From Epilithonimonas lactis (lineage in GTDB: Bacteria; Bacteroidota; Bacteroidia; Flavobacteriales; Weeksellaceae), in contig NZ_FOFI01000002.1 of the NCBI RefSeq assembly GCF_900110605.1, positions 558,001 through 622,000 of the forward strand: a stretch of 64,000 nucleotides of DNA, in the 5' to 3' direction. The notes under the pieces were generated by a model that saw only the letters and a list, made by a program, of their open reading frames with translations, ran no database searches and had not been told where the DNA came from. Position numbers and translations under genes: made by a program. This document shows, piece by piece, positions 8,634-15,615 of the stretch (position 1 is the first letter of the stretch; every line of letters starts with the position of its first letter).

Positions 8634-9058
8634 AACCCTTTAATATAAAATCATTTGTACAAAAATATGATTAAATTATCAACTATTGATTTTTACGTTG
8701 GAAATATAATATAATTAGAAGCAGATTAAATTTATATACCTACTACTAAATCAACTTTTTAAGAACTGAGAAACTTCTTTCTGACTTTTTTAAAAACTTT
8801 ATTAGAAGTGTAGAACTTAAAGTTATAAAAATTCTAAAAAATAAAAATTTTTAAAGCAATTATTTACACGTAAGCTCCCTCCAAATCACTCCCCCGTTCT
8901 AATTGATTTCCACATCTCCCCCTACCCAATTCTTAATAAATCCTTTTTAGAGGTAGATAATTTACCTTTTAGTTATTGAACTCCCCACCAAACACCTTCA
9001 CTTATTGTTGATGTCTGAACAGACAAGTTTTTCAATTCAAATTTTAAACTTAAAAACA
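8634..9058. other. 425-base intergenic stretch with a C/G-rich strip
   Basis: No gene is supported. From 8874 to 8930 the plus strand is strikingly pyrimidine-rich (runs of CCC and CCCCC) in otherwise AT-rich DNA; the minus strand has four G-runs of three or more. A small inverted repeat, AGGTA/TACCT, lies at 8951-8967, ahead of the gene at 9059. TTG (9005) and ATG (9011) codons in frame with that gene are the only other coding signals. Confidence 0.5.
8660..8667 (-). promoter_or_regulatory. putative -7 promoter box TATTTTTG for the four-gene operon
   Basis: The minus-strand TATTTTTG matches TAnnTTTG and ends 26 bases before the TTG start, giving a leader of about 20 nt. A TTG lies only 12 bases upstream, shorter than the usual -33 spacing, so the call rests on the -7 box and position. 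Confidence 0.4.
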
Positions 9059-9409
9059 ATGGTAAGAATTATCAGTTACAAAACAAGACAAAGAGAAGAT
9101 GGAACAGAGTTTTATCTTCTGGAAGTACAAGGTGGAATAGAAATGGTAAAATCCAAAACCTCAGAACAGTTCTATGCTACAGCTAAGAAAGCCACAGTTT
9201 CTACAACTTTTGATGAAGAAACCTGTAAGGCTCTAATTGGAACTCAAATGGATGGAAAGATTGTTAAGATTCAAACAGAGCCTTATCAGTACTCAATCAA
9301 AGAATCTGGAGAAGTTATAACACTTGAGCACAGGTACATTTATATTCCTGAAGGTATTGAGACAAGTGAGGAGAAAATGGCAAGACAGCTTGAAGAAGCA
9401 ATGGCTTAG
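9059..9409 (+). CDS. conserved small ICE protein, function unknown
   Basis: This 116-aa protein begins MVRIISYKTRQREDGTEF and contains LEVQGGIEMVKS, TFDEETCKALIGTQ and TLEHRYIYIPE. I recognise it as a short protein commonly carried by Bacteroidota integrative elements, but its function is not known. Its beta-rich pattern could fit an OB-like fold; that is only a guess. Upstream in-frame TTG (9005) and ATG (9011) codons would add a non-conserved tail, so the ATG at 9059 is chosen. The gene is followed by a long hairpin (9423-9479). Confidence 0.75.
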   Translation: MVRIISYKTRQREDGTEFYLLEVQGGIEMVKSKTSEQFYATAKKATVSTTFDEETCKALIGTQMDGKIVKIQTEPYQYSIKESGEVITLEHRYIYIPEGIETSEEKMARQLEEAMA

Positions 9410-9789
9410 ACAAAAAGAAAACAAATACGTCCAAAATTCTGAAATCCTGTATATAGGTTTAGGAAAACTGGACGTATTTTCTTTTTTAAAGTATCTCTTT
9501 TTTGCAGAAGTATATCTAAGTTATACACAAAATGGACATTTATAATTTAAGATTTACACTAGCAAGGAGGAACTAATAACTACTAATAATCTCCTAGTTG
9601 ATATAAAATGTAATAAAACATCTACATATATATCATAGCCAAATTAGTTCTAAATAGATTTAGTAATCTAGTTTATGATGAGAATAATTTGAGAATTTTT
9701 ATACTACTCCTCTGTTTTCTAGAGGAAGATAGAAACTGAATAATTTTTTGTGAAAACTAGTAAATAGCCAAATCTAGTTTTGAGGAATT
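9410..9789. other. 380-base intergenic stretch with hairpin and direct repeats
   Basis: No gene is supported. An 11-bp inverted repeat, AAATACGTCCA (9423-9433) with TGGACGTATTT (9469-9479), is followed by a T tract and probably ends the upstream transcript. Two near-identical 15-16-mers, ATAGCCAAATTAGTT (9635-9649) and ATAGCCAAATCTAGTT (9764-9779), are spaced about 130 bases apart. Several other CTAGTTT-like words are scattered between. These may be protein-binding sites, but nothing proves it. Confidence 0.45.
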
Positions 9790-10011
9790 TTACAAATCTA
9801 ATAAGTCTTTAGCTTTTACTTCCAAAGCTTCTGCAATTCTGAATAATGTGAAAACAGTGGGATTAGTTCTGCCTGATTCTATTCTGGAAATATTAGTGGG
9901 GTCTATTTCTCCCTGCATTCTACCAACTAAATCAGCTTGTGAAATTCCATTTTGTAATCTCACTTCTTTAATTCTTTTACCAACTTTTTTAAGAATTTCA
10001 GATTTATCCAA
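9790..10011 (-). CDS. XRE/Cro-type HTH transcriptional regulator
   Basis: This 73-aa protein is almost entirely a helix-turn-helix domain: GKRIKEVRLQNGISQADLVG (11-30) is followed by TNISRIESGRTNPTVFTLFR (about 39-58) and a leucine-rich end. Proteins of this size usually act as dimeric repressors controlling their own promoter and a divergent gene. The start codon is TTG (10009-10011); an in-frame TAA lies close upstream, and no ATG occurs before the HTH. A 21-base inverted repeat sits immediately upstream, and the gene diverges from the SHOCT membrane-protein gene. Confidence 0.85.
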   Translation of the reverse strand: MDKSEILKKVGKRIKEVRLQNGISQADLVGRMQGEIDPTNISRIESGRTNPTVFTLFRIAEALEVKAKDLLDL

Positions 10012-10012
10012 C

Positions 10013-10033
10013 TTGACTTATTTGACAAGTCAA
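10013..10033. promoter_or_regulatory. candidate operator: inverted repeat TTGACTT-N7-AAGTCAA
   Basis: Perfect 7-bp arms separated by 7 bases start 2 bases upstream of the XRE gene's TTG start, inside its leader or promoter. This is where an autoregulating XRE protein would be expected to bind. The target assignment is inference. Confidence 0.45.
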
Positions 10034-10061
10034 AGGAACTTAATATATTTACTAATTGTAA

Positions 10062-10075
10062 TGCCATATATGGCA
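10062..10075. promoter_or_regulatory. 14-bp palindrome TGCCATATATGGCA before the SHOCT gene
   Basis: A perfect palindrome lies 15 bases upstream of the ATG at 10091. Its position suits an operator for the plus-strand gene, possibly for a different factor from the one at 10013-10033. Function is inferred from position only. Confidence 0.35.
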
Positions 10076-10090
10076 ATAAAACTTAAATCT

Positions 10091-10945
10091 ATGAAAAAAA
10101 TTTTATTTGTCTCTTTACTGTTTGGGCAGTTATTATCAGCCCAAAGTTACATTTCAAGTAGTAATGATGTTGGTAATGATTTATTAAAAAATATCATAAT
10201 TCCATTACTAATTATGATTATTTTATTCTCTTTTATATTCTCTCTGATAGCATATTTTGAAGGGAATAATAAAAATGAAGATTATAGTCATAAATCAATA
10301 AATTCCGAGCTTTGGGCTTTATTAGTTGCATTGATTGTACTCGTGTCAGGACTATTCTATTTACTTTATATAAATAAGCTCAACCTATATCTTGCTGTGA
10401 TTCCAATAAAAATAATTGTAGCTTCTTTTGTAAGTTATTACGCAAATAAAAAGAATAGAAATCCTGTATTGTGGTGGTTCTTAGGTTTTTTTGAATACCA
10501 TTCAGCTCTTATTGTATTAGCTTTGAGCAAAGGATTGCTATCCACAAAGAAAAATGATAATGAGGTAGATTCTTCATATAATGAGAAGCTTGTTAGACTT
10601 AATGAAATGTTTAAAGAAAACCTAATTAATGAAAATGAATTCAGCAAGAAGAAACTAGAAGCTGAAAATGAGTATAAAATAAAACATTTAGTAATTAAAA
10701 ATGATGATAAGGTACAGCGGAAAAACCAACTTATTTCAAAGTTAGAAGTAGCATTTAAAGAAGGCTTATTAACAGAAGAAGAATATCATAATAAACTATT
10801 AAAGTATAAATTCATACATGATGAAGGAGAGCTAGATGAAGAGAAAGAAAAATTTAGAAGGTTTCATTTAGAAGGTATGATTACTTTTGAAGAAATGCAA
10901 AAAAAACTCGAGCACATTGACAACTATCGCAAATCCAAACAATGA
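10091..10945 (+). CDS. membrane protein with three SHOCT-like motifs
   Basis: This 284-aa protein starts at the ATG (MKKILFVSLLFGQLLSAQS), which gives a signal peptide; the longer upstream frame has no such logic. Three further hydrophobic segments follow (about residues 35-56, 74-95 and 100-120), then a charged cytoplasmic-type tail. In the tail, three successive helical repeats match the SHOCT pattern (short helix, Gly/Asn turn, acidic pair, helix): RLNEMFKENLINENEFSKKK, KLEVAFKEGLLTEEEYHNKL and RRFHLEGMITFEEMQKKL. SHOCT domains often mediate oligomerisation of membrane proteins. The gene is divergent from the XRE repressor, which may control it. Function is unknown. Confidence 0.75.
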   Translation: MKKILFVSLLFGQLLSAQSYISSSNDVGNDLLKNIIIPLLIMIILFSFIFSLIAYFEGNNKNEDYSHKSINSELWALLVALIVLVSGLFYLLYINKLNLYLAVIPIKIIVASFVSYYANKKNRNPVLWWFLGFFEYHSALIVLALSKGLLSTKKNDNEVDSSYNEKLVRLNEMFKENLINENEFSKKKLEAENEYKIKHLVIKNDDKVQRKNQLISKLEVAFKEGLLTEEEYHNKLLKYKFIHDEGELDEEKEKFRRFHLEGMITFEEMQKKLEHIDNYRKSKQ

Positions 10946-10961
10946 AGATGACTTGAATAGG

Positions 10962-10986
10962 CCACTCAGATATAGAGTGGTTTTTT
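10962..10986 (+). terminator. intrinsic terminator
   Basis: A 6-bp GC-rich stem, CCACTC/GAGTGG, with a 7-nt loop is followed directly by six T residues. It ends the SHOCT gene's transcript 14 bases before the next start codon. Confidence 0.75.
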
Positions 10987-11000
10987 AATACCCAAAACAT

Positions 11001-11333
11001 ATGAATAATCTTTTACCATTCCAATTAGGAGAGCATTATGAGAATTGGGAGTTTGATTTGGAGATATTAGAGATAGAAAGAATAAGAGGATATGATAGCT
11101 ATTTGTATTTTAAAGAAATTCAAATCTTTGACAACAAAGCATATTATATAGAATTGATATTTCTATTTGATATTTTAGAATTTGTCTTACTGATGTTCTC
11201 ATTTAGTTCCAAAGAAGAATTAATAGAATTTACCTCTAAAATTAAAAATCAATACACAGATTTGTACTGTAGAGAAAATGGTCTTTATGCAGAGTTGTAT
11301 TATGGAAAACTTAAGGATAAGGCACACTTTTAG
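11001..11333 (+). CDS. hypothetical acidic protein
   Basis: This 110-aa protein begins MNNLLPFQLGEHYENWEFDL. It is acidic, rich in Glu, Tyr and Leu, and has a hydrophobic central stretch (LIFLFDILEFVLLMFSF) that could be a buried core or a membrane segment. No signal peptide or known motif is seen. The coding potential looks real because the frame is open over its full length with AT-rich codon use like its neighbours. It follows the SHOCT gene after an intrinsic terminator and is the last gene with element-like composition before the restriction-modification pair. Function is unknown. Confidence 0.6.
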   Translation: MNNLLPFQLGEHYENWEFDLEILEIERIRGYDSYLYFKEIQIFDNKAYYIELIFLFDILEFVLLMFSFSSKEELIEFTSKIKNQYTDLYCRENGLYAELYYGKLKDKAHF

Positions 11334-11349
11334 GCATACCTAAAAAATG

Positions 11350-11440
11350 TATCTTTGCACCCTAGTAAAAATCAATCAAATACAACTGTGAGGAGAGCCC
11401 AGCAAGAGGAGCAAAACCATCACAGAAATGTGATGGTTTT
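11350..11440 (+). ncRNA. candidate small RNA or attenuator leader with its own promoter and terminator
   Basis: A perfect -7 box, TATCTTTG (11350-11357), is followed about 55 bases later by a strong terminator: a 12-bp perfect stem (AAAACCATCACA, 11413-11424) with a GAAA loop and TGTGATGGTTTT, then more T residues. The transcript would be about 80 nt with no ORF. CTGTGA (11386-11391) can pair with TCACAG (11420-11425), which would break the terminator stem, so antitermination ahead of the methyltransferase is possible. A free-standing sRNA is the alternative. Confidence 0.5.
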
Positions 11441-11510
11441 TTGTTTTTAGGAAGTTTTCTAAAAATTTTATCTTATTTTAGGTAAGTTTTATTTTTACCA
11501 TATTTTTATT

Positions 11511-11522
11511 TTTGTGCACAAA
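11511..11522. promoter_or_regulatory. 12-bp palindrome TTTGTGCACAAA at the methyltransferase start
   Basis: A perfect palindrome overlaps a TATTTTTG -7-like box (11507-11514) and the first base of the ATG at 11522. A protein bound here would block transcription or initiation. This suits autoregulation of a modification gene but is inferred from position. Confidence 0.4.
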
Positions 11523-12769
11523 TGAAAAAATTAAAAGTAGTTGAACTTTTTGCCGGTGTGGGCGGTTTCAGAATAGGTTTGCAGAACAGCAACAAAACTT
11601 CTTCGAAAGAGAATTTCGAGATCGTCTGGAGCAACCAGTGGGAGCCTTCTACCAAAACGCAACACGCATCTTTGGTCTACGAATCAAAATTCGGTAAAAA
11701 AGGACACTCCAATGAAAATATTGCCCAAGTTCCTTCCGATGAGATTCCGGAGCATGATATGCTGGTAGGTGGATTTCCTTGCCAGGACTATTCTGTGGCG
11801 ACTACTTTGAAGAACTCAAAAGGATTACAGGGTAAAAAAGGTGTTCTTTGGTGGGAGATCTACAGGATTCTGGAATCGAGAAAAGCCAAACCTAAATTTC
11901 TTTTTCTGGAAAATGTCGATCGTCTTTTGAAATCACCTACCACACAACGAGGAAGAGATTTTGCCATCATGCTAAAATGTTTATCAGATCTAGGCTACGC
12001 CGTGGAATGGCGAGTGATCAACGCTGCAGATTATGGAATGCCACAGAAAAGAAGACGAACTTTTATCTTAGGCTATTTGAAAGATTCCGAAATCTATAAT
12101 GCATTGGTAAAAACCTCAGAAAGTGATTGGCTTCTGGATGAAGGTGTTTTTGCAAAGACCTTCGAAGTTGGTCAAGTTTCTGACCTTAAAACTTTTGACC
12201 TGGATCAAAGTGTAGAGGATATCTCGGAGTCATTCAACAAACAAAGAGGAGATTCGCCTTTCCAAAATGCTGGAATGATTGTGAATGGAAAAGTCACCAC
12301 ACTAAAAACTTCTCCAAATTACGAAGGAAAAAGGACTTTATTAAAAGATATTCTGATTCCTGTCGATGAAGTTCCGGAAGATTATTTCATTGATGAAAAA
12401 GACCTCGACAAATGGAACTATCTGAAAGGCGCCAAAAAAGAAGTACGCCAATCTACAGGTGGTTTCGCATACAATTATGGCGAAGGCGCAATGGTCTTCC
12501 CTGATAATCTCGAAAGTCCTTCCAGAACGATCATTACAGGTGAAGGCGGAAAGTCAGCTTCGAGATTCAAACATGTGGTGAGAACGAGCAAAGGCCTGCG
12601 AAGGTTGACGCCGATTGAATTGGAAAGACTTAATATGTTTCCGGATGACCACACCTTATTGGAAGGCGTAAGCGATGTAAAACGGGCTTTCTTCATGGGA
12701 AACGCCTTGGTTGTCGGCGTAATCGAGAAAGTCGGCGAAACGCTATTGAAATTTGGTCAAAAAGGGTAG
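11522..12769 (+). CDS. DNA (cytosine-5-)-methyltransferase of a type II R-M system
   Basis: This 415-aa protein has the ordered m5C motifs: I (VVELFAGVGGFRIGL, near residue 5), IV with the catalytic PCQ loop (VGGFPCQDYS, about 81-90), VI (LENVDRL, about 125), VIII (QKRRRTFILGY, about 175), and IX-X at the C-terminus (RRLTPIELERL, then FFMGNALVVG). It transfers a methyl group from SAM to cytosine C5 within the site recognised by the variable region between VIII and IX. The recognised sequence cannot be read from the protein. It converges on a nuclease gene with a 13-base overlap. A leader terminator and a start-site palindrome lie upstream. Confidence 0.95.
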   Translation: MKKLKVVELFAGVGGFRIGLQNSNKTSSKENFEIVWSNQWEPSTKTQHASLVYESKFGKKGHSNENIAQVPSDEIPEHDMLVGGFPCQDYSVATTLKNSKGLQGKKGVLWWEIYRILESRKAKPKFLFLENVDRLLKSPTTQRGRDFAIMLKCLSDLGYAVEWRVINAADYGMPQKRRRTFILGYLKDSEIYNALVKTSESDWLLDEGVFAKTFEVGQVSDLKTFDLDQSVEDISESFNKQRGDSPFQNAGMIVNGKVTTLKTSPNYEGKRTLLKDILIPVDEVPEDYFIDEKDLDKWNYLKGAKKEVRQSTGGFAYNYGEGAMVFPDNLESPSRTIITGEGGKSASRFKHVVRTSKGLRRLTPIELERLNMFPDDHTLLEGVSDVKRAFFMGNALVVGVIEKVGETLLKFGQKG

Positions 12770-13365
12770 ATTCTTTTAGCAACACCGATCTTTATCAGCC
12801 ATTTGAGATATAACTTAAGATTCAAAGGTTTCTCATCTTTTTGAACGGAATAATATAAACATCCCTCTTTTTCTTTTAAATGACGAAGCGGGATGTTCTG
12901 TTTCTGATCAGAATGCCTGATCTGGCCATCCATCACACTCAAAATATCCCAACCCAATCCGATATTCTCCAGATACTTTCTAAGTTTTTCGGTATTAACG
13001 CTTGTAATCGAGCAGTCTTTGAAACCGTCTTCGATATTTTGAGTTTTGAGTGAAATATTGGTGACCAGAAAATAATGGTCGGTCACCTTGTTCTTATCAA
13101 AAAGCCAACCTTTCCTCCACTTTCCATTTTTGAGATAACTTAATTCAAATGTGAACGTTGGCAAGCAATGGTTGAGATAATCCAACTGCGCCTTTTCATC
13201 AATCAAATATTCGGTTCCATGATGAAGAATGATTAGATCGATGCCTTTATTTTGAAGGTCAAGGTCATGGATCCTCTTAAAATCATAATCAAGTTGTTTA
13301 TAAATTCCATCCAAAAATTGACCTAATAAGGCTTCCTTATTGAGGTCTTGATCAAATGTTGACAT
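12757..13365 (-). CDS. probable type II restriction endonuclease (PD-(D/E)xK)
   Basis: This 202-aa protein contains GIDLIILHHGTEYLIDEKAQ (41-60). Asp43 and the D-E-K triad at 56-58 fit a PD-(D/E)xK nuclease core. Upstream helices and downstream beta strands are consistent with a compact type II enzyme. Its 3' end overlaps that of the cytosine methyltransferase by 13 bases on the opposite strand, the classic convergent R-M layout, so the pair probably shares a recognition site. I do not recognise the specific restriction-enzyme family; the call combines motif and context. Confidence 0.75.
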   Translation of the reverse strand: MSTFDQDLNKEALLGQFLDGIYKQLDYDFKRIHDLDLQNKGIDLIILHHGTEYLIDEKAQLDYLNHCLPTFTFELSYLKNGKWRKGWLFDKNKVTDHYFLVTNISLKTQNIEDGFKDCSITSVNTEKLRKYLENIGLGWDILSVMDGQIRHSDQKQNIPLRHLKEKEGCLYYSVQKDEKPLNLKLYLKWLIKIGVAKRIYPF

Positions 13366-13427
13366 CGGTTTGTGTTTAGAATAAAGATAACATTTTTTCT
13401 TATTCTAAAAACTGATGATCAACGGTT

Positions 13428-14162
13428 TTAAAAATAAGGCATGATCTGCATCACCACAAAAACGATTGAAAACATCAAAATCAAAAGTATCAGATGGCTG
13501 ATTGTGGACCTGATGATAACCGCAGAAACTTTCATCTGGTTGAAGAATTGAATATTGGTCCAAAAATTAAGTATTAGGTCAATCAGATAAACGTATAAAA
13601 CGATGGTATTCAAATCCAACGATTTCTGAATGAGAAAAATAAATGGCAATAGAACGATCTGAACGATCAGCCGTTGACCCGCTTTGAAGATGTTCAAGAC
13701 CAGATATTCTACAAAATTATAGCCTTTCCCAGGAAAACAAACCGTTGTTCCTACCGTGTACAAAGGGATCAAAGCCAATGTGACCCAGCCAAAATGTGCC
13801 AGAAACCACTCATTCAGATTGAAGGAACCACTTTCTCCTTTTCCAGATTCTATCGAGATATTGAAGAGATTGATATGAAACAAATGACTTAGCAAAATGT
13901 AAAATCCAGCCAATATCAAGATGAATGACAATGGTTTTATGTGCTTAACACGTTTGCCTTCCAGATATTCTCTGATGGCGTGTCCAGGCCTTGTAAAAAG
14001 CTGCTTGCTGGTATATAACAAACCTGCATCGATATGGAAAAAACTATGCGGCATCTCGTGTTTCAAAAAATGAAAATCGATTCTTTCCGTTTCCGCAGTT
14101 TGCCCACAATTGTTGCAAAATTTCCCTTCAAAACGATGACCACAATTTTTACACGTTTGCAT
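13428..14162 (-). CDS. DUF3667 zinc-ribbon membrane protein
   Basis: This 244-aa protein has an N-terminal zinc ribbon (CKNCGHRFEGKFCNNCGQ, residues 4-21), then HFLKHEMPHSFFHIDAG, TRPGHAIREYLEGKR and HIKPLSFILI, the hallmark blocks of DUF3667. Four to five hydrophobic segments follow. The family is frequent in Bacteroidota and of unknown function. The gene runs in the same direction as the glycosyltransferase upstream, 16 bases away, and may share its transcript. Confidence 0.85.
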   Translation of the reverse strand: MQTCKNCGHRFEGKFCNNCGQTAETERIDFHFLKHEMPHSFFHIDAGLLYTSKQLFTRPGHAIREYLEGKRVKHIKPLSFILILAGFYILLSHLFHINLFNISIESGKGESGSFNLNEWFLAHFGWVTLALIPLYTVGTTVCFPGKGYNFVEYLVLNIFKAGQRLIVQIVLLPFIFLIQKSLDLNTIVLYVYLIDLILNFWTNIQFFNQMKVSAVIIRSTISHLILLILMFSIVFVVMQIMPYF

Positions 14163-14178
14163 AATTTCCAGTTTTAGT

Positions 14179-15381
14179 TTATTTCTTATTCTTTTCCTCG
14201 ATCCAGCGACTCATATATTTTGTCGAATTCAGTTGGTGATGTTGCAGGATTTTCCCAAGATAATTTTCAGTTCTGTGATTATCCAGATTTTCCATTAATT
14301 CTGAAACTTTATTAATGAAAAAATCCGCAAACAGATCTTTTCTAAATAATGAATCCAAAATCTGATAACCGTTTCCCTGAGCCTGTTTCCAAATATTTTG
14401 ATTTTGATAAAGTTCAACCGCTTTCTCAACAAAAACTTCATCAGAATCTTCGATGAAACCATTCCAAGGCAAATCGCCGTGCATCGCTTCTGCGCCAATT
14501 GAACTTGTCACATTGGGCAATCCAAATTTCATACTTTCCCAAAGTTTCCCCTTCAATCCAGCGCCAAAAGGAATTGGCGCAAGAAGAACTTTTGCTTGAT
14601 TAAAAATATCTTTTACTGAATCCGCTCTTCCTTTCACCAAAAAACCATCTTTTTCATTATGAAGTTCCAAAACTTTCTGACTCGTGTAAGCACCATAAAT
14701 ATGAATCTCAGCTTCCGGAAGTTTTTTCTTGATCGATTTCCAGATCTGTTTCAACTTCAAAACTGTCTGCCAATTCGGCTCGTGTAGGAAGTTTCCTATG
14801 CTCACAAAATGTTTTCGATCGTCAAATGAAGTTTTACTTTTCTCAAAATTTTCAGTCAAAAAAGGAATATAAAAAAGCAAATTCGGATTGATTTTAAACT
14901 CATCAACCAACAAATCATATTCAAATTCCGAAATGACCAACGACAGATCACAACGCAAGATCGATGCAATTTCACGCACGAAAATATCATTGATCAAATC
15001 CTTCTTCTCGACAGTTCTTTTCTCCACAAAAGCTTTTCGCCTTGCTTCTCTCAGAAAATGCAGATCTTCCGTATCAATAATTTTCACAGCATTCGGGCAA
15101 CTTTCAGAAACACGCCAACCAAATTGTTCCTCGGTAACATAACGATCAAAAAGCACAACATCGGGATTCAGATCTCTAATTTTCTCATTAAAACTCTCAT
15201 TATTGATTTCAATTTTCTCAATCTCAATATTTTCTGAAAACTCAATATTGTTGGAAGCTGTGAGAAAAGTGATTTTGTAATCTGCTTCAGAAAAAACTTG
15301 AATCAACTGCATCATCCGATGACCAGCTGCAGTAGAAGCCGGCTCAGGAATCACGAGACCAATAATGACGAGATGTTTCAT
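14179..15381 (-). CDS. glycosyltransferase family 4-like
   Basis: The protein has about 400 residues. The C-terminal half carries the GT-B nucleotide-sugar site: LLAPIPFGAGLKGKLWESMK, then FGLPNVTSSIGAEAMHG, with the usual E-x7-E region replaced by a GLKGKLWESM variant. The N-terminal half begins MKHLVIIGLVIPEPASTAAG, typical of the acceptor-binding Rossmann domain. It probably adds a sugar to a cell-surface glycan; donor and acceptor are unknown. A TTG at 15390 gives a longer frame, but the ATG at 15379-15381 is the natural start. That start lies inside a parS-like 16-mer. Confidence 0.85.
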   Translation of the reverse strand: MKHLVIIGLVIPEPASTAAGHRMMQLIQVFSEADYKITFLTASNNIEFSENIEIEKIEINNESFNEKIRDLNPDVVLFDRYVTEEQFGWRVSESCPNAVKIIDTEDLHFLREARRKAFVEKRTVEKKDLINDIFVREIASILRCDLSLVISEFEYDLLVDEFKINPNLLFYIPFLTENFEKSKTSFDDRKHFVSIGNFLHEPNWQTVLKLKQIWKSIKKKLPEAEIHIYGAYTSQKVLELHNEKDGFLVKGRADSVKDIFNQAKVLLAPIPFGAGLKGKLWESMKFGLPNVTSSIGAEAMHGDLPWNGFIEDSDEVFVEKAVELYQNQNIWKQAQGNGYQILDSLFRKDLFADFFINKVSELMENLDNHRTENYLGKILQHHQLNSTKYMSRWIEEKNKK

Positions 15382-15389
15382 GTGGAACA
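15374..15389. promoter_or_regulatory. parS-like ParB-binding site (one mismatch)
   Basis: TGTTTCATGTGGAACA, reverse complement TGTTCCACATGAAACA, matches the parS consensus TGTTNCACGTGAAACA except for one central base. It overlaps the start codon of the glycosyltransferase gene. The mismatch makes it the weakest of the four by symmetry. Confidence 0.5.
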
Positions 15390-15410
15390 AAAATAGAAAT
15401 TCTTATTTGA

Positions 15411-15530
15411 ATATTTTGGACAGCTTTTTCCGTCTTCCGTTCCCGCTATTTTTTGCCACAAATTTCCAATTCCAAAGAAACGGAAGCAGTCCGCAAAAAA
15501 TGAGCTCCACTCAAGCCGGGCTGCAGATTT
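15411..15530 (+). repeat. intergenic repeat family A, copy 1
   Basis: It has the family A landmarks: GGACAGCTTTTTCCGTCTTCC, then a T-rich arm ATTTTTTGC (15448-15456) pairing with GCAAAAAAT (15493-15501), then TCAAGCCGGGCTGC. Compared with copies 2-4, the C-G pair closing the T/A stem is replaced by A-T, a compensatory change. It lies between glycosyltransferase and guaC starts. Confidence 0.7.
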
Positions 15531-15615
15531 GGCATCAGAAAAACGTTTGGTCTTAAATCAAAATTTCAACTCAAAATACCACTCTTTTCAAAAAAAAATA
15601 TCCTAATTTTGAAGT

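Noticed and set aside
9324-9545. 73-codon frame at the end of the conserved ICE gene
   Set aside because: Its first third is the same DNA read in another frame and the rest runs over a terminator hairpin.
11334-11521. Exact attachment site (right end) of the mobile element
   Set aside because: Gene content changes here, but no duplicated att core can be matched inside the window because the other end lies outside it.
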